A DNA stretch of 16,448 nucleotides from Falsiroseomonas sp038250135 (GTDB lineage Bacteria; Pseudomonadota; Alphaproteobacteria; Acetobacterales; Acetobacteraceae), in NCBI GenBank assembly GCA_038250135.1, contig JBBSCP010000063.1, positions 1 to 16,448 on the forward strand, given 5' to 3'. Below are positions 5,463 to 12,893 of this stretch, piece by piece (the first letter of the stretch is position 1; every line of letters begins with the position of its first letter). The notes under the pieces were generated by a model. That model did no database searches and was not told the DNA's origin. It saw only the letters and a program-made list of their open reading frames with translations. Both the position numbers and the translations under genes were made by a program.

Positions 5463-6913
5463 GTGCCGCAGAACGTCGCCAGCACGCGCTCCTCCGCGCG
5501 GGGCGGCAGAGCGTGGCGCGGATGGTCAGGGTGGTCGTCGAAGGGGTGGGCGAGCAGCGCGACCAGCGTGTCGAAGGGGGCGAAATCCTGACGCTCGGCG
5601 GCGGCGGTCAGCGCTTCCTCGACCATGTGGTTGCGCGGGATGATCGCCGGATTTGCGGCACGCATGCGCGCCGCCACGCCCGGCATCTGCTGCGCGAGGC
5701 GCCCGCGCCACGTCGCCGCCCAAGCATCCAAGGCGCTGCCATCGGTGAACAGCGCGCGCACCGCTGCATCGGCAACGGGGTCCTCGGCAGCGGCACAGAG
5801 GTGCCGAAAAGTCAGCGTGAAATCCGCGCCGTTCTCCGCCATGCGAACCAGCAGGTCCTGCGCCAGCGCGGCATCCTCCGCCCCCAGCCCGATCTTGCGG
5901 GCGAAGCCGCCGAGATAAGCGGATTCGAAGGTATCGCCGAAGCCGCCGATGGCCTCCTTCGCCCATTCCAACGCGGCTTCCTCGTTCGGGTCGAACAGCG
6001 GCAGCATCGCCTCGGCGAGGCGCGCGAGGTTCCAGTGCAGGATGCGTGGCTGGTTGCCAAAGGCGTAGCGGCCGCCATGGTCGATCGAGCTGAACACCGT
6101 CGCCGGATCATAGGCATCGAGGAAGGCGCAGGGGCCGTAATCGATCGTCTCGCCGGAGATGGTGCAGTTGTCGGTGTTCATCACGCCATGGATGAAGCCG
6201 ACCTGCATCCAGCGCGCCACCAGCGCCGCCTGCCGCGCCACCACGCCGGTATAGAGCGCGCGGTAGGGATCGGCCGCACTCGCCGCCGCGGGATCATGCC
6301 GCGCGATGGCATGGTCGGCGAGCAGGCGCAGCGCCGGCGTGTCCCGGCGCGCCGCGAAATATTGGAAGGTGCCGACGCGGATATGGCTCGCCGCCACGCG
6401 CGCCAGTACGGCGCCGGGCTGCGCGGACTCCCGGAATACATCCTCGCCGGTCGCCACCGCCGCCAGGGCGCGCGTGGTCGGGATGCCGAGCGCGTGCATC
6501 GCCTCGGCCACGATGTACTCGCGCAGCACCGGGCCGAGGGCCGCGCGCCCATCGCCACGGCGCGAGAACTCGGTGGGGCCGGAGCCCTTGAGGTGCAGGT
6601 CGAAGCGCTGGCCGTCCGCGCGCACCACCTCGCCCAGCAGCATGGCGCGCCCATCGCCGAGGGAGGGCGTGAAGTGCCCGAACTGATGCCCCGCATAGGC
6701 CATGGCGATCGGCGCCTGATCCGGCGGCGCGAGGTTCCCCGCGAGCATCGCCACGCCGATATCGCTGGCCAACACGGCAGGATCGAGGCCGAGTTCCTCG
6801 GCCAGCGCGGTGTTCAGCCGCACCAAGCGCGGCGCCGCCACGGGGCTGAGCGTGACTGGCGCGAAGAAGCGCTCCGGCAGCGCGGCGTAGCTGTGGGTGA
6901 AGGGCAGGTTCAT
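5459..6913 (-). CDS. selO: Protein adenylyltransferase SelO (YdiU family pseudokinase)
   Basis: 484 residues, standard for bacterial SelO/YdiU. This family has an inverted ATP-binding pseudokinase fold and transfers AMP to Ser/Thr/Tyr of target proteins, linked to oxidative-stress control. Visible motifs are SYAALPERFF (8-17), GHQFGHFTPSLGDGRA (75-90), KGSGPTEFSRRGDGRA (109-124), REYIVAEAMHALGIPTTRAL (131-150) and the metal/nucleotide motif HGVMNTDN (242-249) with DYGP (258-261). The C-terminus ends in a conserved-looking Cys (482) three residues from the end, where animal homologues carry selenocysteine. ATG 6913 was chosen over an in-frame ATG at 6961 because NLPFTHSYA matches the usual N-terminus. 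It is transcribed toward the methyltransferase gene and shares the stop region with it. An SDR gene lies upstream on the same strand, 179 bp away. Confidence 0.95.
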   Translation of the reverse strand: MNLPFTHSYAALPERFFAPVTLSPVAAPRLVRLNTALAEELGLDPAVLASDIGVAMLAGNLAPPDQAPIAMAYAGHQFGHFTPSLGDGRAMLLGEVVRADGQRFDLHLKGSGPTEFSRRGDGRAALGPVLREYIVAEAMHALGIPTTRALAAVATGEDVFRESAQPGAVLARVAASHIRVGTFQYFAARRDTPALRLLADHAIARHDPAAASAADPYRALYTGVVARQAALVARWMQVGFIHGVMNTDNCTISGETIDYGPCAFLDAYDPATVFSSIDHGGRYAFGNQPRILHWNLARLAEAMLPLFDPNEEAALEWAKEAIGGFGDTFESAYLGGFARKIGLGAEDAALAQDLLVRMAENGADFTLTFRHLCAAAEDPVADAAVRALFTDGSALDAWAATWRGRLAQQMPGVAARMRAANPAIIPRNHMVEEALTAAAERQDFAPFDTLVALLAHPFDDHPDHPRHALPPRAEERVLATFCGT

Positions 6914-6997
6914 GCCCCGCAGATCGCCCGTCCCGCCCCCCAGAACAAGAGGCGAAACCAACGGCCGCTTTCGGCGGCTCGCTGGTATCTTTGTTTT

Positions 6998-7073
6998 GTG
7001 CCCTCAAGTGCCGGGCGCGGCCAGCCGGCCGCTTGGCTCGCCGCACTGGCGGCGGCGCCCATTCGGGCACTCG
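6998..7073 (+). repeat. GC-rich palindromic dispersed repeat, copy 2
   Basis: Second copy of the element at 1349-1424, in the same orientation, placed between the two minus-strand genes SDR and selO. It has the central inverted repeat GCGGCC (7017-7022) and GGCCGC (7027-7032), plus an outer pair GTGCCC (6998-7003) and GGGCAC (7065-7070) that would close a long cruciform or RNA structure. It is preceded by a T-rich stretch (6988-6997), as copy 1 is. Confidence 0.7.
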
Positions 7074-7092
7074 TGCCTTCGGGCCGCTGCTT

Positions 7093-7878
7093 TCAACTCT
7101 GCGGGGGCTTCGCGGGCACCTGACGCATCATCGCGTTGCGCCAGGCGGGCGGCAGTCCGCCGAGCAGGCGCGCCATGACGTAGAGCGGCCGAGGATACGC
7201 CACGCGCACGCGCCCGGCCGCGATGCCCGCCAGGGTGCGCCGCGCCGCCTGCTCTGGCGTCATCAGCCCGGGCATGGCGAAGGGGTTGCTCGCGGTCATG
7301 GGCGTGCGGATGAAGCCGGGGCAGATGGCGTGCAGGCGGATGCCGCGCTTGCGCTCCGACGCGTCCAGCGCCTCCGCCCAGCGCTGCACCGCGGCCTTGC
7401 TGGCGCAATAGGCCGGTGCGCCGGGGGCGGCGACGAAGGCGGCGAGCGAGGCGATCACCGCCACGCGCCCGCGCACCTCGTCCAGCCCCGGCGCCTGCGC
7501 GGCCATCGCTTCGATCGCCGGCAGCGCCGTGTTGAGCACGCCGGTGAGGTTGGTGGCAAAGACCCGCACCGCCTGCGCCGCCGGCTCCACCGCATCGCCA
7601 GTGCCGCCTGAGATTCCGGCATTGGCGATGACGAGGTCGAGCCGCCCGGCCTGCGCGATCCAATCGGCCATGGATTCGGCATCCGTCACGCTCACCACCC
7701 TTGTCGCCACGCTCGCGCCAAGCGCGCGGCAGGCGGTGGCAGTGTCCTCCAACCGCGCCGCGTCGCGCCCCGACAGGTGCAGCGTGACCCCCGGCGCGGC
7801 CGAAACCGCCGCCAGCGCCCGGCCGAGGCCGGAGGAGGCGCCCGTGATCAGCACCGACTTCCAGGGATAATCCGACAC
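7093..7878 (-). CDS. Short-chain dehydrogenase/reductase (SDR family)
   Basis: 261-residue classical SDR. The cofactor motif TGASSGLG is at 12-19 and NAG at 86-88. The catalytic set is Ser144 (VIASLAA), Tyr157 and Lys161 (YCASK). The segment ICPGFIRTPMT (185-195) closes the nicotinamide pocket. The Arg38 in HLSGRDAARL suggests, but does not prove, NADP use. The substrate is not identifiable. The start is GTG at 7878, with a good GGAGG ribosome site six bases upstream (7885-7889 on the minus strand). The gene is divergent from yicC, with 38 bp between the starts, so regulatory sequence must overlap coding or leader regions. Downstream are the palindromic repeat and selO on the same strand. Confidence 0.92.
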   Translation of the reverse strand: MSDYPWKSVLITGASSGLGRALAAVSAAPGVTLHLSGRDAARLEDTATACRALGASVATRVVSVTDAESMADWIAQAGRLDLVIANAGISGGTGDAVEPAAQAVRVFATNLTGVLNTALPAIEAMAAQAPGLDEVRGRVAVIASLAAFVAAPGAPAYCASKAAVQRWAEALDASERKRGIRLHAICPGFIRTPMTASNPFAMPGLMTPEQAARRTLAGIAAGRVRVAYPRPLYVMARLLGGLPPAWRNAMMRQVPAKPPQS

Positions 7879-7916
7879 GCCTTGCCTCCATTCCCGCGAG
7901 GGTGGACAAGGCGCGC

Positions 7917-8822
7917 ATGAGCACCCTCGCCTCGATGACCGGCTTCGCCCGCGAGGGCGGCACGATGCCGGACGGTTCCTCCTTCGTCTGGGAACTCCGC
8001 AGCGTCAACGGCCGCGGCCTCGACGTGAAGCTGCGCCTGCCCAATGGGCTCGACGCGCTGGAAGCCGCGCTGCGCGAGGCGACCACGAAGCGCCTCAGGC
8101 GCGGCAACGTCTCCGCCACCCTCACCATCAAGCGCGAGGACCGCGCGACGCGTCTCACGCCCGACCCCGCCGCGCTGGACGCGGCCATCGCCCTGGTGCT
8201 GGAAGTCGCGCGCCGCATCCCCGGCGCGCCGATCCCGAGCGCCGAGGCCGTGCTCAGCCTGCCCGGCGTGCTGCGCGCCGAAACCGCGGAGCCCGACGAG
8301 GCGGCGGAGGAGGCCCGCCGAGCGCAACTCGCCACCGCCTTCGCCCGCGCGCTCGAAGGCCTGCACGCGGCCCGCGCGCGCGAAGGCGCGCAGCTGGCAA
8401 CAATCCTCGGCACGCTGCTCGATGAGGTCGCCACACTCTGCGCCCAGGCCACCACCGAAGCCGCCGGCCAGCCCGCCGCGCAACGCGCGCGGCTGATGGA
8501 AAACCTCGCCAATCTTCTCGGCGAGGGCGATCTTCGCGCCCGCGTGCCGGAAGAACGGCTGGCGCAGGAAGTAGCGATGCTCGCACAGCGCAGCGACGTG
8601 CGCGAGGAACTCGACCGTCTGGCCGCGCATATCCACGAGGCCCGCGCCCTGCTGCAATCGAGCGACGCGGTGGGCCGAAAACTCGAGTTCCTGACGCAGG
8701 AATTCGTGCGCGAAGCCAATACGCTCTGCAGCAAAAGCGCCAGCGTGGCGCTCACCCGAACCGGCCTCGCGCTCAAGGCGGCGATCGAACGGCTGCGCGA
8801 ACAGGCGGCCAACGTGGAATGA
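7917..8822 (+). CDS. yicC: YicC family endoribonuclease
   Basis: 301 residues, the normal YicC length. The family begins with a MTGFAR motif, here SMTGFAR at 6-12, followed by SVNGRGLDVKLRLP. The C-terminal part has SDVREELDRLAAHI, GRKLEFLTQEFVREANT and EQAANVE, all hallmarks of YicC. Family members act as endoribonucleases (E. coli YicC takes part in small-RNA decay and stress adaptation). ATG 7917 was preferred over the in-frame GTG at 7902 because it matches the short N-terminus of the family and has AAGG five bases upstream. It overlaps gmk in ATGA, a gene pairing common in bacteria. A good -10 box, GATAAT (7866-7871), lies inside the start of the divergent SDR gene. Confidence 0.95.
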   Translation: MSTLASMTGFAREGGTMPDGSSFVWELRSVNGRGLDVKLRLPNGLDALEAALREATTKRLRRGNVSATLTIKREDRATRLTPDPAALDAAIALVLEVARRIPGAPIPSAEAVLSLPGVLRAETAEPDEAAEEARRAQLATAFARALEGLHAARAREGAQLATILGTLLDEVATLCAQATTEAAGQPAAQRARLMENLANLLGEGDLRARVPEERLAQEVAMLAQRSDVREELDRLAAHIHEARALLQSSDAVGRKLEFLTQEFVREANTLCSKSASVALTRTGLALKAAIERLREQAANVE

Positions 8823-9451
8823 TGGCGATGGGGACACGTCGCGGCGTCTGTGTGGTGCTCGCCTCCGCTCCGGGCGTGGGCAAGACCAGCGTCTCACGCG
8901 CACTGCTCGAGATGGAACCTGCGCTGAACCTCTCCATCAGCGCCACCACCCGCACGCGCCGACCCGGCGAGCAGGACGGCGTGCACTACTTCTTCCGAAC
9001 GCCCGACGACTTCGCGGCCATGGTCGCCAAGGATGAATTGCTCGAACACGCGCAATTCCTCGACCGCGCCTACGGCACCCCCCGCGCGCCCGTCGCCGCC
9101 GCACTCGAAGCCGGCCGCGACGTGCTGTTCGACATCGAATGGCAAGGCCACCGCCAACTGCGCGCGAAACTACCGAACGACGTCGTCGGCATCTGCCTGC
9201 TGCCCCCCAGCATGGCCGAACTCGAACGCCGCCTGCGCGGCCGCGCCCAGGATAGCGAAGCCGAAATCGCCCGCCGCCTGGTCGTTGCCCGCGACGAGAT
9301 CGCCCACTGGTCCGACTTCGACCACATCATCATCAATCGCGACTTCGATAGCACCGTCGCCGAAGTCCGCGCCGTGCTCCACGCGGCACGCACGAGCCGA
9401 ACGCGACAACCCTGGCTGCCCGACTTCGTCAACACGCTGCTGCAGGGGTGA
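8819..9451 (+). CDS. gmk: Guanylate kinase
   Basis: 210-residue enzyme that phosphorylates GMP to GDP with ATP, essential for purine nucleotide supply. The P-loop SAPGVGKT is at 16-23. The GMP-binding segment has SATTRTRRPGEQDGVHYFF (41-59), then EHAQFLDRAYGTPR and the conserved FDIEWQG (114-120). The lid RLRGRAQDSEAEIARRL and the helix ending in FDHIIINRDFD are typical. Two local oddities are the P-loop, which reads APGVG rather than PSGAG, and the position of the usual VHGN, which reads FLDR. The start at 8819 overlaps the yicC stop in ATGA; ATG 8822 or 8828 are possible alternatives because the N-terminus reads MMAMG. Probably co-translated with yicC. Confidence 0.94.
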   Translation: MMAMGTRRGVCVVLASAPGVGKTSVSRALLEMEPALNLSISATTRTRRPGEQDGVHYFFRTPDDFAAMVAKDELLEHAQFLDRAYGTPRAPVAAALEAGRDVLFDIEWQGHRQLRAKLPNDVVGICLLPPSMAELERRLRGRAQDSEAEIARRLVVARDEIAHWSDFDHIIINRDFDSTVAEVRAVLHAARTSRTRQPWLPDFVNTLLQG

Positions 9452-9479
9452 CCGGGGTTGGGGTAGGGGGCCGCGCATC

Positions 9480-10412
9480 ATGGCGAGTGTAGTCGAAGTC
9501 GTTCTGCCGGTTTTCGTGTTGATCCTCGCCGGGTATCTCGCGGCGCGGTTTCGCCTGATCGCGCCGGAGGGGTTCGCGGGATTGGCGACCTTCGTGTTCT
9601 GCGTGGCGGCTCCGGCCTTGTTGTTTCTCGGCGGTGCGCAGCCTTACGAGGGGGGGGCGGGTCCGGCGCTGGCGCAGGTGGGGGCGGCGGTGCTGCTGTA
9701 TGGCGCGTCGATGCTGCTGGCGCGGCGCTGGTTCGGGGCGAATCCGGCTGAGGCGGCGGTGTTCGGCCTTTCCTGCATTTTCGGCAACTCGGTGATGATG
9801 GGCATCCCCATCATCATCGCGGCCTATGGCGCAGCCGGGGTGCCACCGATGATCGGCATTCTCGCCGTGCAGACGGTGACATTGCTGGGTATGGCGACGA
9901 TCCTGACCGAGGCCGGGTTGCAGGCTTCGGCACCATGGAGGTTGTTGATACGCAATGCGGCGCTGGGGATTTTACGCAATCCGATCGTGCTGTCGGTAGT
10001 GGCGGCGCTGATCTGGCGCGGGTTTGGCTGGCCGGTGCCGGATGTGGCGCGGCGGTCGCTGGAGTTGTTGGGCAGTGCGGCGCCGCCGGCGGCCTTGTTC
10101 TGCCTCGGCGGCGGGTTGCTCGGATTGGGCGCGGCGGGGGTGTGGCGGGAGACGGCGGTGGTCTGTGCGATCAAGCTGGTGCTGCTGCCGGCATTGACGT
10201 TCGTGCTCGCGAAGCTGTTGGGCCTGTCGCCGGTCGAGACGGCGGTGGCGGTGACGATCGCCGCGTTGCCGACGGGTGCGAACGCCTTCATCCTCGCCCG
10301 GCGCTACCAGACGGGGGCGGATCGATCGGGGGCGGCGGTGCTGGTCACCACGGCGCTGTCGGTGCTGACGCTCTCCGCGCTGATCGGGTATTTTCGGGAG
10401 ACGCTCCAGTGA
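9480..10412 (+). CDS. AEC (auxin efflux carrier) family transporter
   Basis: 310-residue integral membrane protein with about ten hydrophobic segments, the standard size for bacterial AEC permeases. It starts with LPVFVLILAGYLAARF, and has FGNSVMMGIPIIIAAYG near residues 100-116 and AALPTGANAFILARRY near 258-273. The latter two are the characteristic broken-helix segments of the family, one in each half of the fold. Family members move malate, other carboxylates or amino-acid-like compounds; the substrate here is unknown. The stop overlaps the GTG start of the amidohydrolase gene (GTGA, 10409-10412), so both act together, probably transport and hydrolysis of the same compound. The gene uses more TTG, GGG and GCG codons than its neighbours. 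ATG 9480 is 28 bp after gmk; the open frame further upstream is a shadow of gmk. Confidence 0.92.
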   Translation: MASVVEVVLPVFVLILAGYLAARFRLIAPEGFAGLATFVFCVAAPALLFLGGAQPYEGGAGPALAQVGAAVLLYGASMLLARRWFGANPAEAAVFGLSCIFGNSVMMGIPIIIAAYGAAGVPPMIGILAVQTVTLLGMATILTEAGLQASAPWRLLIRNAALGILRNPIVLSVVAALIWRGFGWPVPDVARRSLELLGSAAPPAALFCLGGGLLGLGAAGVWRETAVVCAIKLVLLPALTFVLAKLLGLSPVETAVAVTIAALPTGANAFILARRYQTGADRSGAAVLVTTALSVLTLSALIGYFRETLQ

Positions 10413-11797
10413 CGCTCATTCTTTCTCCCGGCTGGATCTGGGATGCCGAGTCCGGCCTGCGCACCGGCCAGCATGTCATCGTGCAGGGTGGCCGCGTGGC
10501 CGATGTGGTGCGCGAGGCACCGACGCTCGACGCCGAGCGCATCGTGGCCCCAGATGCGGTGCTGCTGCCCGGCTTCATCAACCTGCACAACCACGCCATG
10601 TCCGGCCCCCTGTTCCGTGGCCTGGCCGATGAACTCGCCCCCGGCGACATCCCCGGCCACATCGTGTTCTCGCTGCTCATGCCGCTCGGCGACGTCGCGG
10701 CCGAGATCATGACCGAGGAGGATATCGGCGACGCCGTGGAGATGGCGCTGCTCGAGGGTCTCAAGACCGGCATGACCGGCCTGCTCGACGTTTTCCGGGT
10801 TGCGCAATGGCCGTTCATCCCGCGCGCGAAATCACTCGGGCTGCGTAGCTGGTCCTGCCCCTACCTGTTCTCCGAGACCGTCGGCATGACGCCAGAAGGC
10901 AAGCCCACCTATACGCCGACCAACCGCACCGGCTTCGAGGAAACCCTCGATCTGTTCGACCGGTTCGACGAGGGACCGCAGGGGCTGACGCGAGTCGGCT
11001 TCGGCCCGCATGGCCCGGACAGCACCACGCCCGAGTTGCTTCGCTTGGTGGACGAGACGGCGCGCGAGCGCGGCATGGTGGTGTCCATCCACGCGGCCCA
11101 AAACATGATCGAAATCAAGCGAGTGGAGGAAGCGCACGGCAAGGGCTCCATCGCGCATCTGCGAGACCTCGGCCTGCTGCGCCCGGGCGTGGTGCTGGCG
11201 CATGGCATGTTCGCGACCGACGCGGAAATGGCGATGATCGCGCAGCATGGCGCGGCGTTGGCCTCCTGCCCGCTCGCCTTCGCGCGCTCGGGGCGCTTCG
11301 TGCCGTTGGCGCGCATGGAAGCCGCCGGGCTGCGCCTGGGCATCGGCACGGATGGCGTGACGCTCGACATGCTGCACGAACTCCGCACGGCCTCGGTCTT
11401 TGCCAAGGTGCAGTCAGGCACGCCGCATGGGCTGAGTGCGCCGCGGCTGCTCAGGGCCGCGACCCGCGATGCGGCGCTGGCCTTGGGGCGCGAGGATCTC
11501 GGCCTGATCGCGCCGGGGCAACGCGCCGATCTGGTGATGTTCGACCTGTCCTCCTCGCGCTACCAGCCGGTCTGGGATCCGCTTAAATCGCTGATGACGA
11601 ATGGCAGCGCGGCGGACCTCGTGCTGTCGATGGTCGAGGGCCGCGTGCTGCTGCGCGATGGCCTCGTGCTGAGCGCCGATGCAGCGGCGGTGACGCGCCG
11701 CGGCCGTGCCGCAATCGAGCGCGTGTGGCGGGAGGCCGCGCGACGGGGCGCGATTCCGGCCTCAATCGCTGCCAGGGCATCGATCCCATTGCAGTGA
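10409..11797 (+). CDS. Amidohydrolase family protein (chlorohydrolase/deaminase-like)
   Basis: 462-residue metal-dependent hydrolase with the composite beta-sandwich plus barrel layout of the ATZ/TRZ and SAH-deaminase group. Metal ligands visible are His60 and His62 (NLHNHAM), His228 (SIHAAQ) and Asp315 (GIGTDG); His201 (FGPHG) and His265 (LAHGMF) are the usual substrate/catalytic histidines. The Glu normally found three residues after the barrel His (HxxE) is Gln231 here. The C-terminus has the typical LGLIAPGQRADLVMFD and a closing sandwich strand (VEGRVLLRDG). The start is GTG 10409, overlapping the AEC stop; MTLILSPGWIWD gives the expected first strand, and the longer open frame to 9935 runs inside the AEC gene. 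The substrate may be a cyclic amide, amine or halogenated ring; not decidable. A tctC gene follows after 46 bp. Confidence 0.9.
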   Translation: MTLILSPGWIWDAESGLRTGQHVIVQGGRVADVVREAPTLDAERIVAPDAVLLPGFINLHNHAMSGPLFRGLADELAPGDIPGHIVFSLLMPLGDVAAEIMTEEDIGDAVEMALLEGLKTGMTGLLDVFRVAQWPFIPRAKSLGLRSWSCPYLFSETVGMTPEGKPTYTPTNRTGFEETLDLFDRFDEGPQGLTRVGFGPHGPDSTTPELLRLVDETARERGMVVSIHAAQNMIEIKRVEEAHGKGSIAHLRDLGLLRPGVVLAHGMFATDAEMAMIAQHGAALASCPLAFARSGRFVPLARMEAAGLRLGIGTDGVTLDMLHELRTASVFAKVQSGTPHGLSAPRLLRAATRDAALALGREDLGLIAPGQRADLVMFDLSSSRYQPVWDPLKSLMTNGSAADLVLSMVEGRVLLRDGLVLSADAAAVTRRGRAAIERVWREAARRGAIPASIAARASIPLQ

Positions 11798-11818
11798 AGC
11801 CGCTGGACTCCCTACGCT
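11789..11818 (+). promoter_or_regulatory. Possible promoter for the second tctC gene
   Basis: TTGCAG (11789-11794), 18 bp and TACGCT (11813-11818). The -35 box overlaps the end of the amidohydrolase gene. It resembles the TTGCAC-17-CATGCT arrangement before the first tctC gene. Weak on its own. Confidence 0.3.
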
Positions 11819-11827
11819 GCGCCGCAC

Positions 11828-11838
11828 AACGGGAGAAC
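11828..11838 (+). promoter_or_regulatory. Ribosome binding site of second tctC gene
   Basis: AACGGGAGAAC, identical to the 11-mer before the first tctC gene, lies five bases before ATG 11844 and fixes that start against the longer open frame. Confidence 0.65.
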
Positions 11839-11843
11839 CACTG

Positions 11844-12830
11844 ATGAGCCGCTTCACCATCACGCGCCGCGCCGTTATGGGCACCGCGCTCGCTGCCCCC
11901 TCGCTCGCCCACGCCCAGACACGCCGGCCGCTGCGCGTCATCGTGCCTTTCCCGCCCGGAGGTGCGGTGGACAGCCTTGGGCGCATCCTGGCCGATCGCC
12001 TCGCCCCCGTGCTCGACCAGCAGGTGGTGGTGGACAACCGCAGCGGCGCCGGCGGGTTGATCGGCGCGGATGCCGTGGCGAAGGCGGTGCCGGATGGCAC
12101 GACCATCGGCATCATCGGTGCCGCCACGCTCTGCGCCGCGCCCTTCCTGCTGCCCTCGATGCCCTTCGACGTGGCGCGGGATTTCCGCCCAGTGACGCAG
12201 ATCACCGACAGCGCCGTGATCATCGCCGTCGGCGCGCCGGTGGCTGCGGCGCGCGGCTGGGACAGCCTCGCTGCGCTGCTGACCTGGGCGCGGGCGAATC
12301 CAGGGAAGTTCAACATCTCCCACGCCGGCGTTTCCACCGTCAGCCATTTGGTTACGTCCGCGCTGTCGAAGCAGGCGGGAGTCGAGTTCAACATGATCCC
12401 CTATCGCGGCGGCGCGCAGGCGGCGAACGACATGCTCTCGGGCACGCTCGATGGCAGCGCGGATTTGCCCTCGGCGCTGATTCCCCTGGCCGAGGCCGGA
12501 CGGGTCAGGCTGCTCGGCATTTCCTCCGGCCAACGCCTCGCGCTGCTGCCGAACGTGCCGGCGTTCAGCGAGACGGCGGGCCTGGCGGGGATGGATGTGC
12601 GGTCGTGGAACATCATTCTGCTCCCCGCCGGCGCGCCGGAGGCCGAGGCTGCGCGCCTGCACGGCGCGATCCGCCAGGTGGCTGCCACGGCCGCCTTCCG
12701 CGACGCGCTGCGCCCCTTGGGCTATGACGCGGTGACGAGCGAGAGCCTGGCCGCCGCCGCCGCGCTGGTGCGCGACGAGACGCCGCGCTGGCGCCAACTG
12801 GTGGAGGCGTCGGGCGCGCGGGTCGAATAG
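11844..12830 (+). CDS. Tripartite tricarboxylate transporter substrate-binding protein (Bug/TctC family), second copy
   Basis: Periplasmic receptor of 328 residues. The signal peptide contains TRRAVMG and ends AHAQ, a Tat-like pattern often seen in Bug proteins of this group. The mature protein starts PLRVIVPFPPGGAVDSLGRILA, then VVVDNRSGAGGLIGADAVAKA and VPDGTTIGIIG. The middle has ISHAGVSTVSHL, the pocket segment FNMIPYRGGAQAANDMLSGT and LPNVPAFSETAG. The overall layout is the same as the first copy but the sequences are clearly distinct, so they likely bind different ligands. It sits 46 bp behind the amidohydrolase, with no TctA/TctB genes nearby. Context suggests it captures the compound handled by the AEC permease and amidohydrolase, though Bug receptors are often encoded away from their permease. 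Confidence 0.92.
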   Translation: MSRFTITRRAVMGTALAAPSLAHAQTRRPLRVIVPFPPGGAVDSLGRILADRLAPVLDQQVVVDNRSGAGGLIGADAVAKAVPDGTTIGIIGAATLCAAPFLLPSMPFDVARDFRPVTQITDSAVIIAVGAPVAAARGWDSLAALLTWARANPGKFNISHAGVSTVSHLVTSALSKQAGVEFNMIPYRGGAQAANDMLSGTLDGSADLPSALIPLAEAGRVRLLGISSGQRLALLPNVPAFSETAGLAGMDVRSWNIILLPAGAPEAEAARLHGAIRQVAATAAFRDALRPLGYDAVTSESLAAAAALVRDETPRWRQLVEASGARVE

Positions 12831-12839
12831 CGTGCGAGG

Positions 12840-12868
12840 TTGAGGCGGCGCGGCGCGGCTGGTAGAGT
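12840..12868 (+). promoter_or_regulatory. Candidate promoter of the FkbM-like gene
   Basis: TTGAGG (12840-12845), exactly 17 bp, then TAGAGT (12863-12868); each box matches consensus at four of six positions. It lies 25 bp before the ATG at 12894, with a GGAG ribosome site (12882-12885) between. This suggests the gene is transcribed separately from the tctC gene upstream. Confidence 0.45.
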
Positions 12869-12893
12869 CAGGCGCGCGGGTGGAGTTTAGAGC

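Noticed and set aside
6914..6961. N-terminal extension of SelO from an upstream ATG
   Set aside because: The added residues (MVSPLVLGGG...) are not family-like, while the inner ATG 6913 gives the normal SelO start.
5513..7123. 536-codon plus-strand frame antisense to selO
   Set aside because: The selO protein has clear family motifs throughout; the antisense product is Arg-rich and unlike any family.
7902..7916. GTG 7902 as the yicC start
   Set aside because: It would add five residues before the conserved short N-terminus and has a poorer ribosome site than ATG 7917.
7004..8812. 602-codon minus-strand frame across the SDR and yicC genes
   Set aside because: Mixed Ser/Ala/Arg composition with no motif; it overlaps the real SDR in another frame and yicC antisense.
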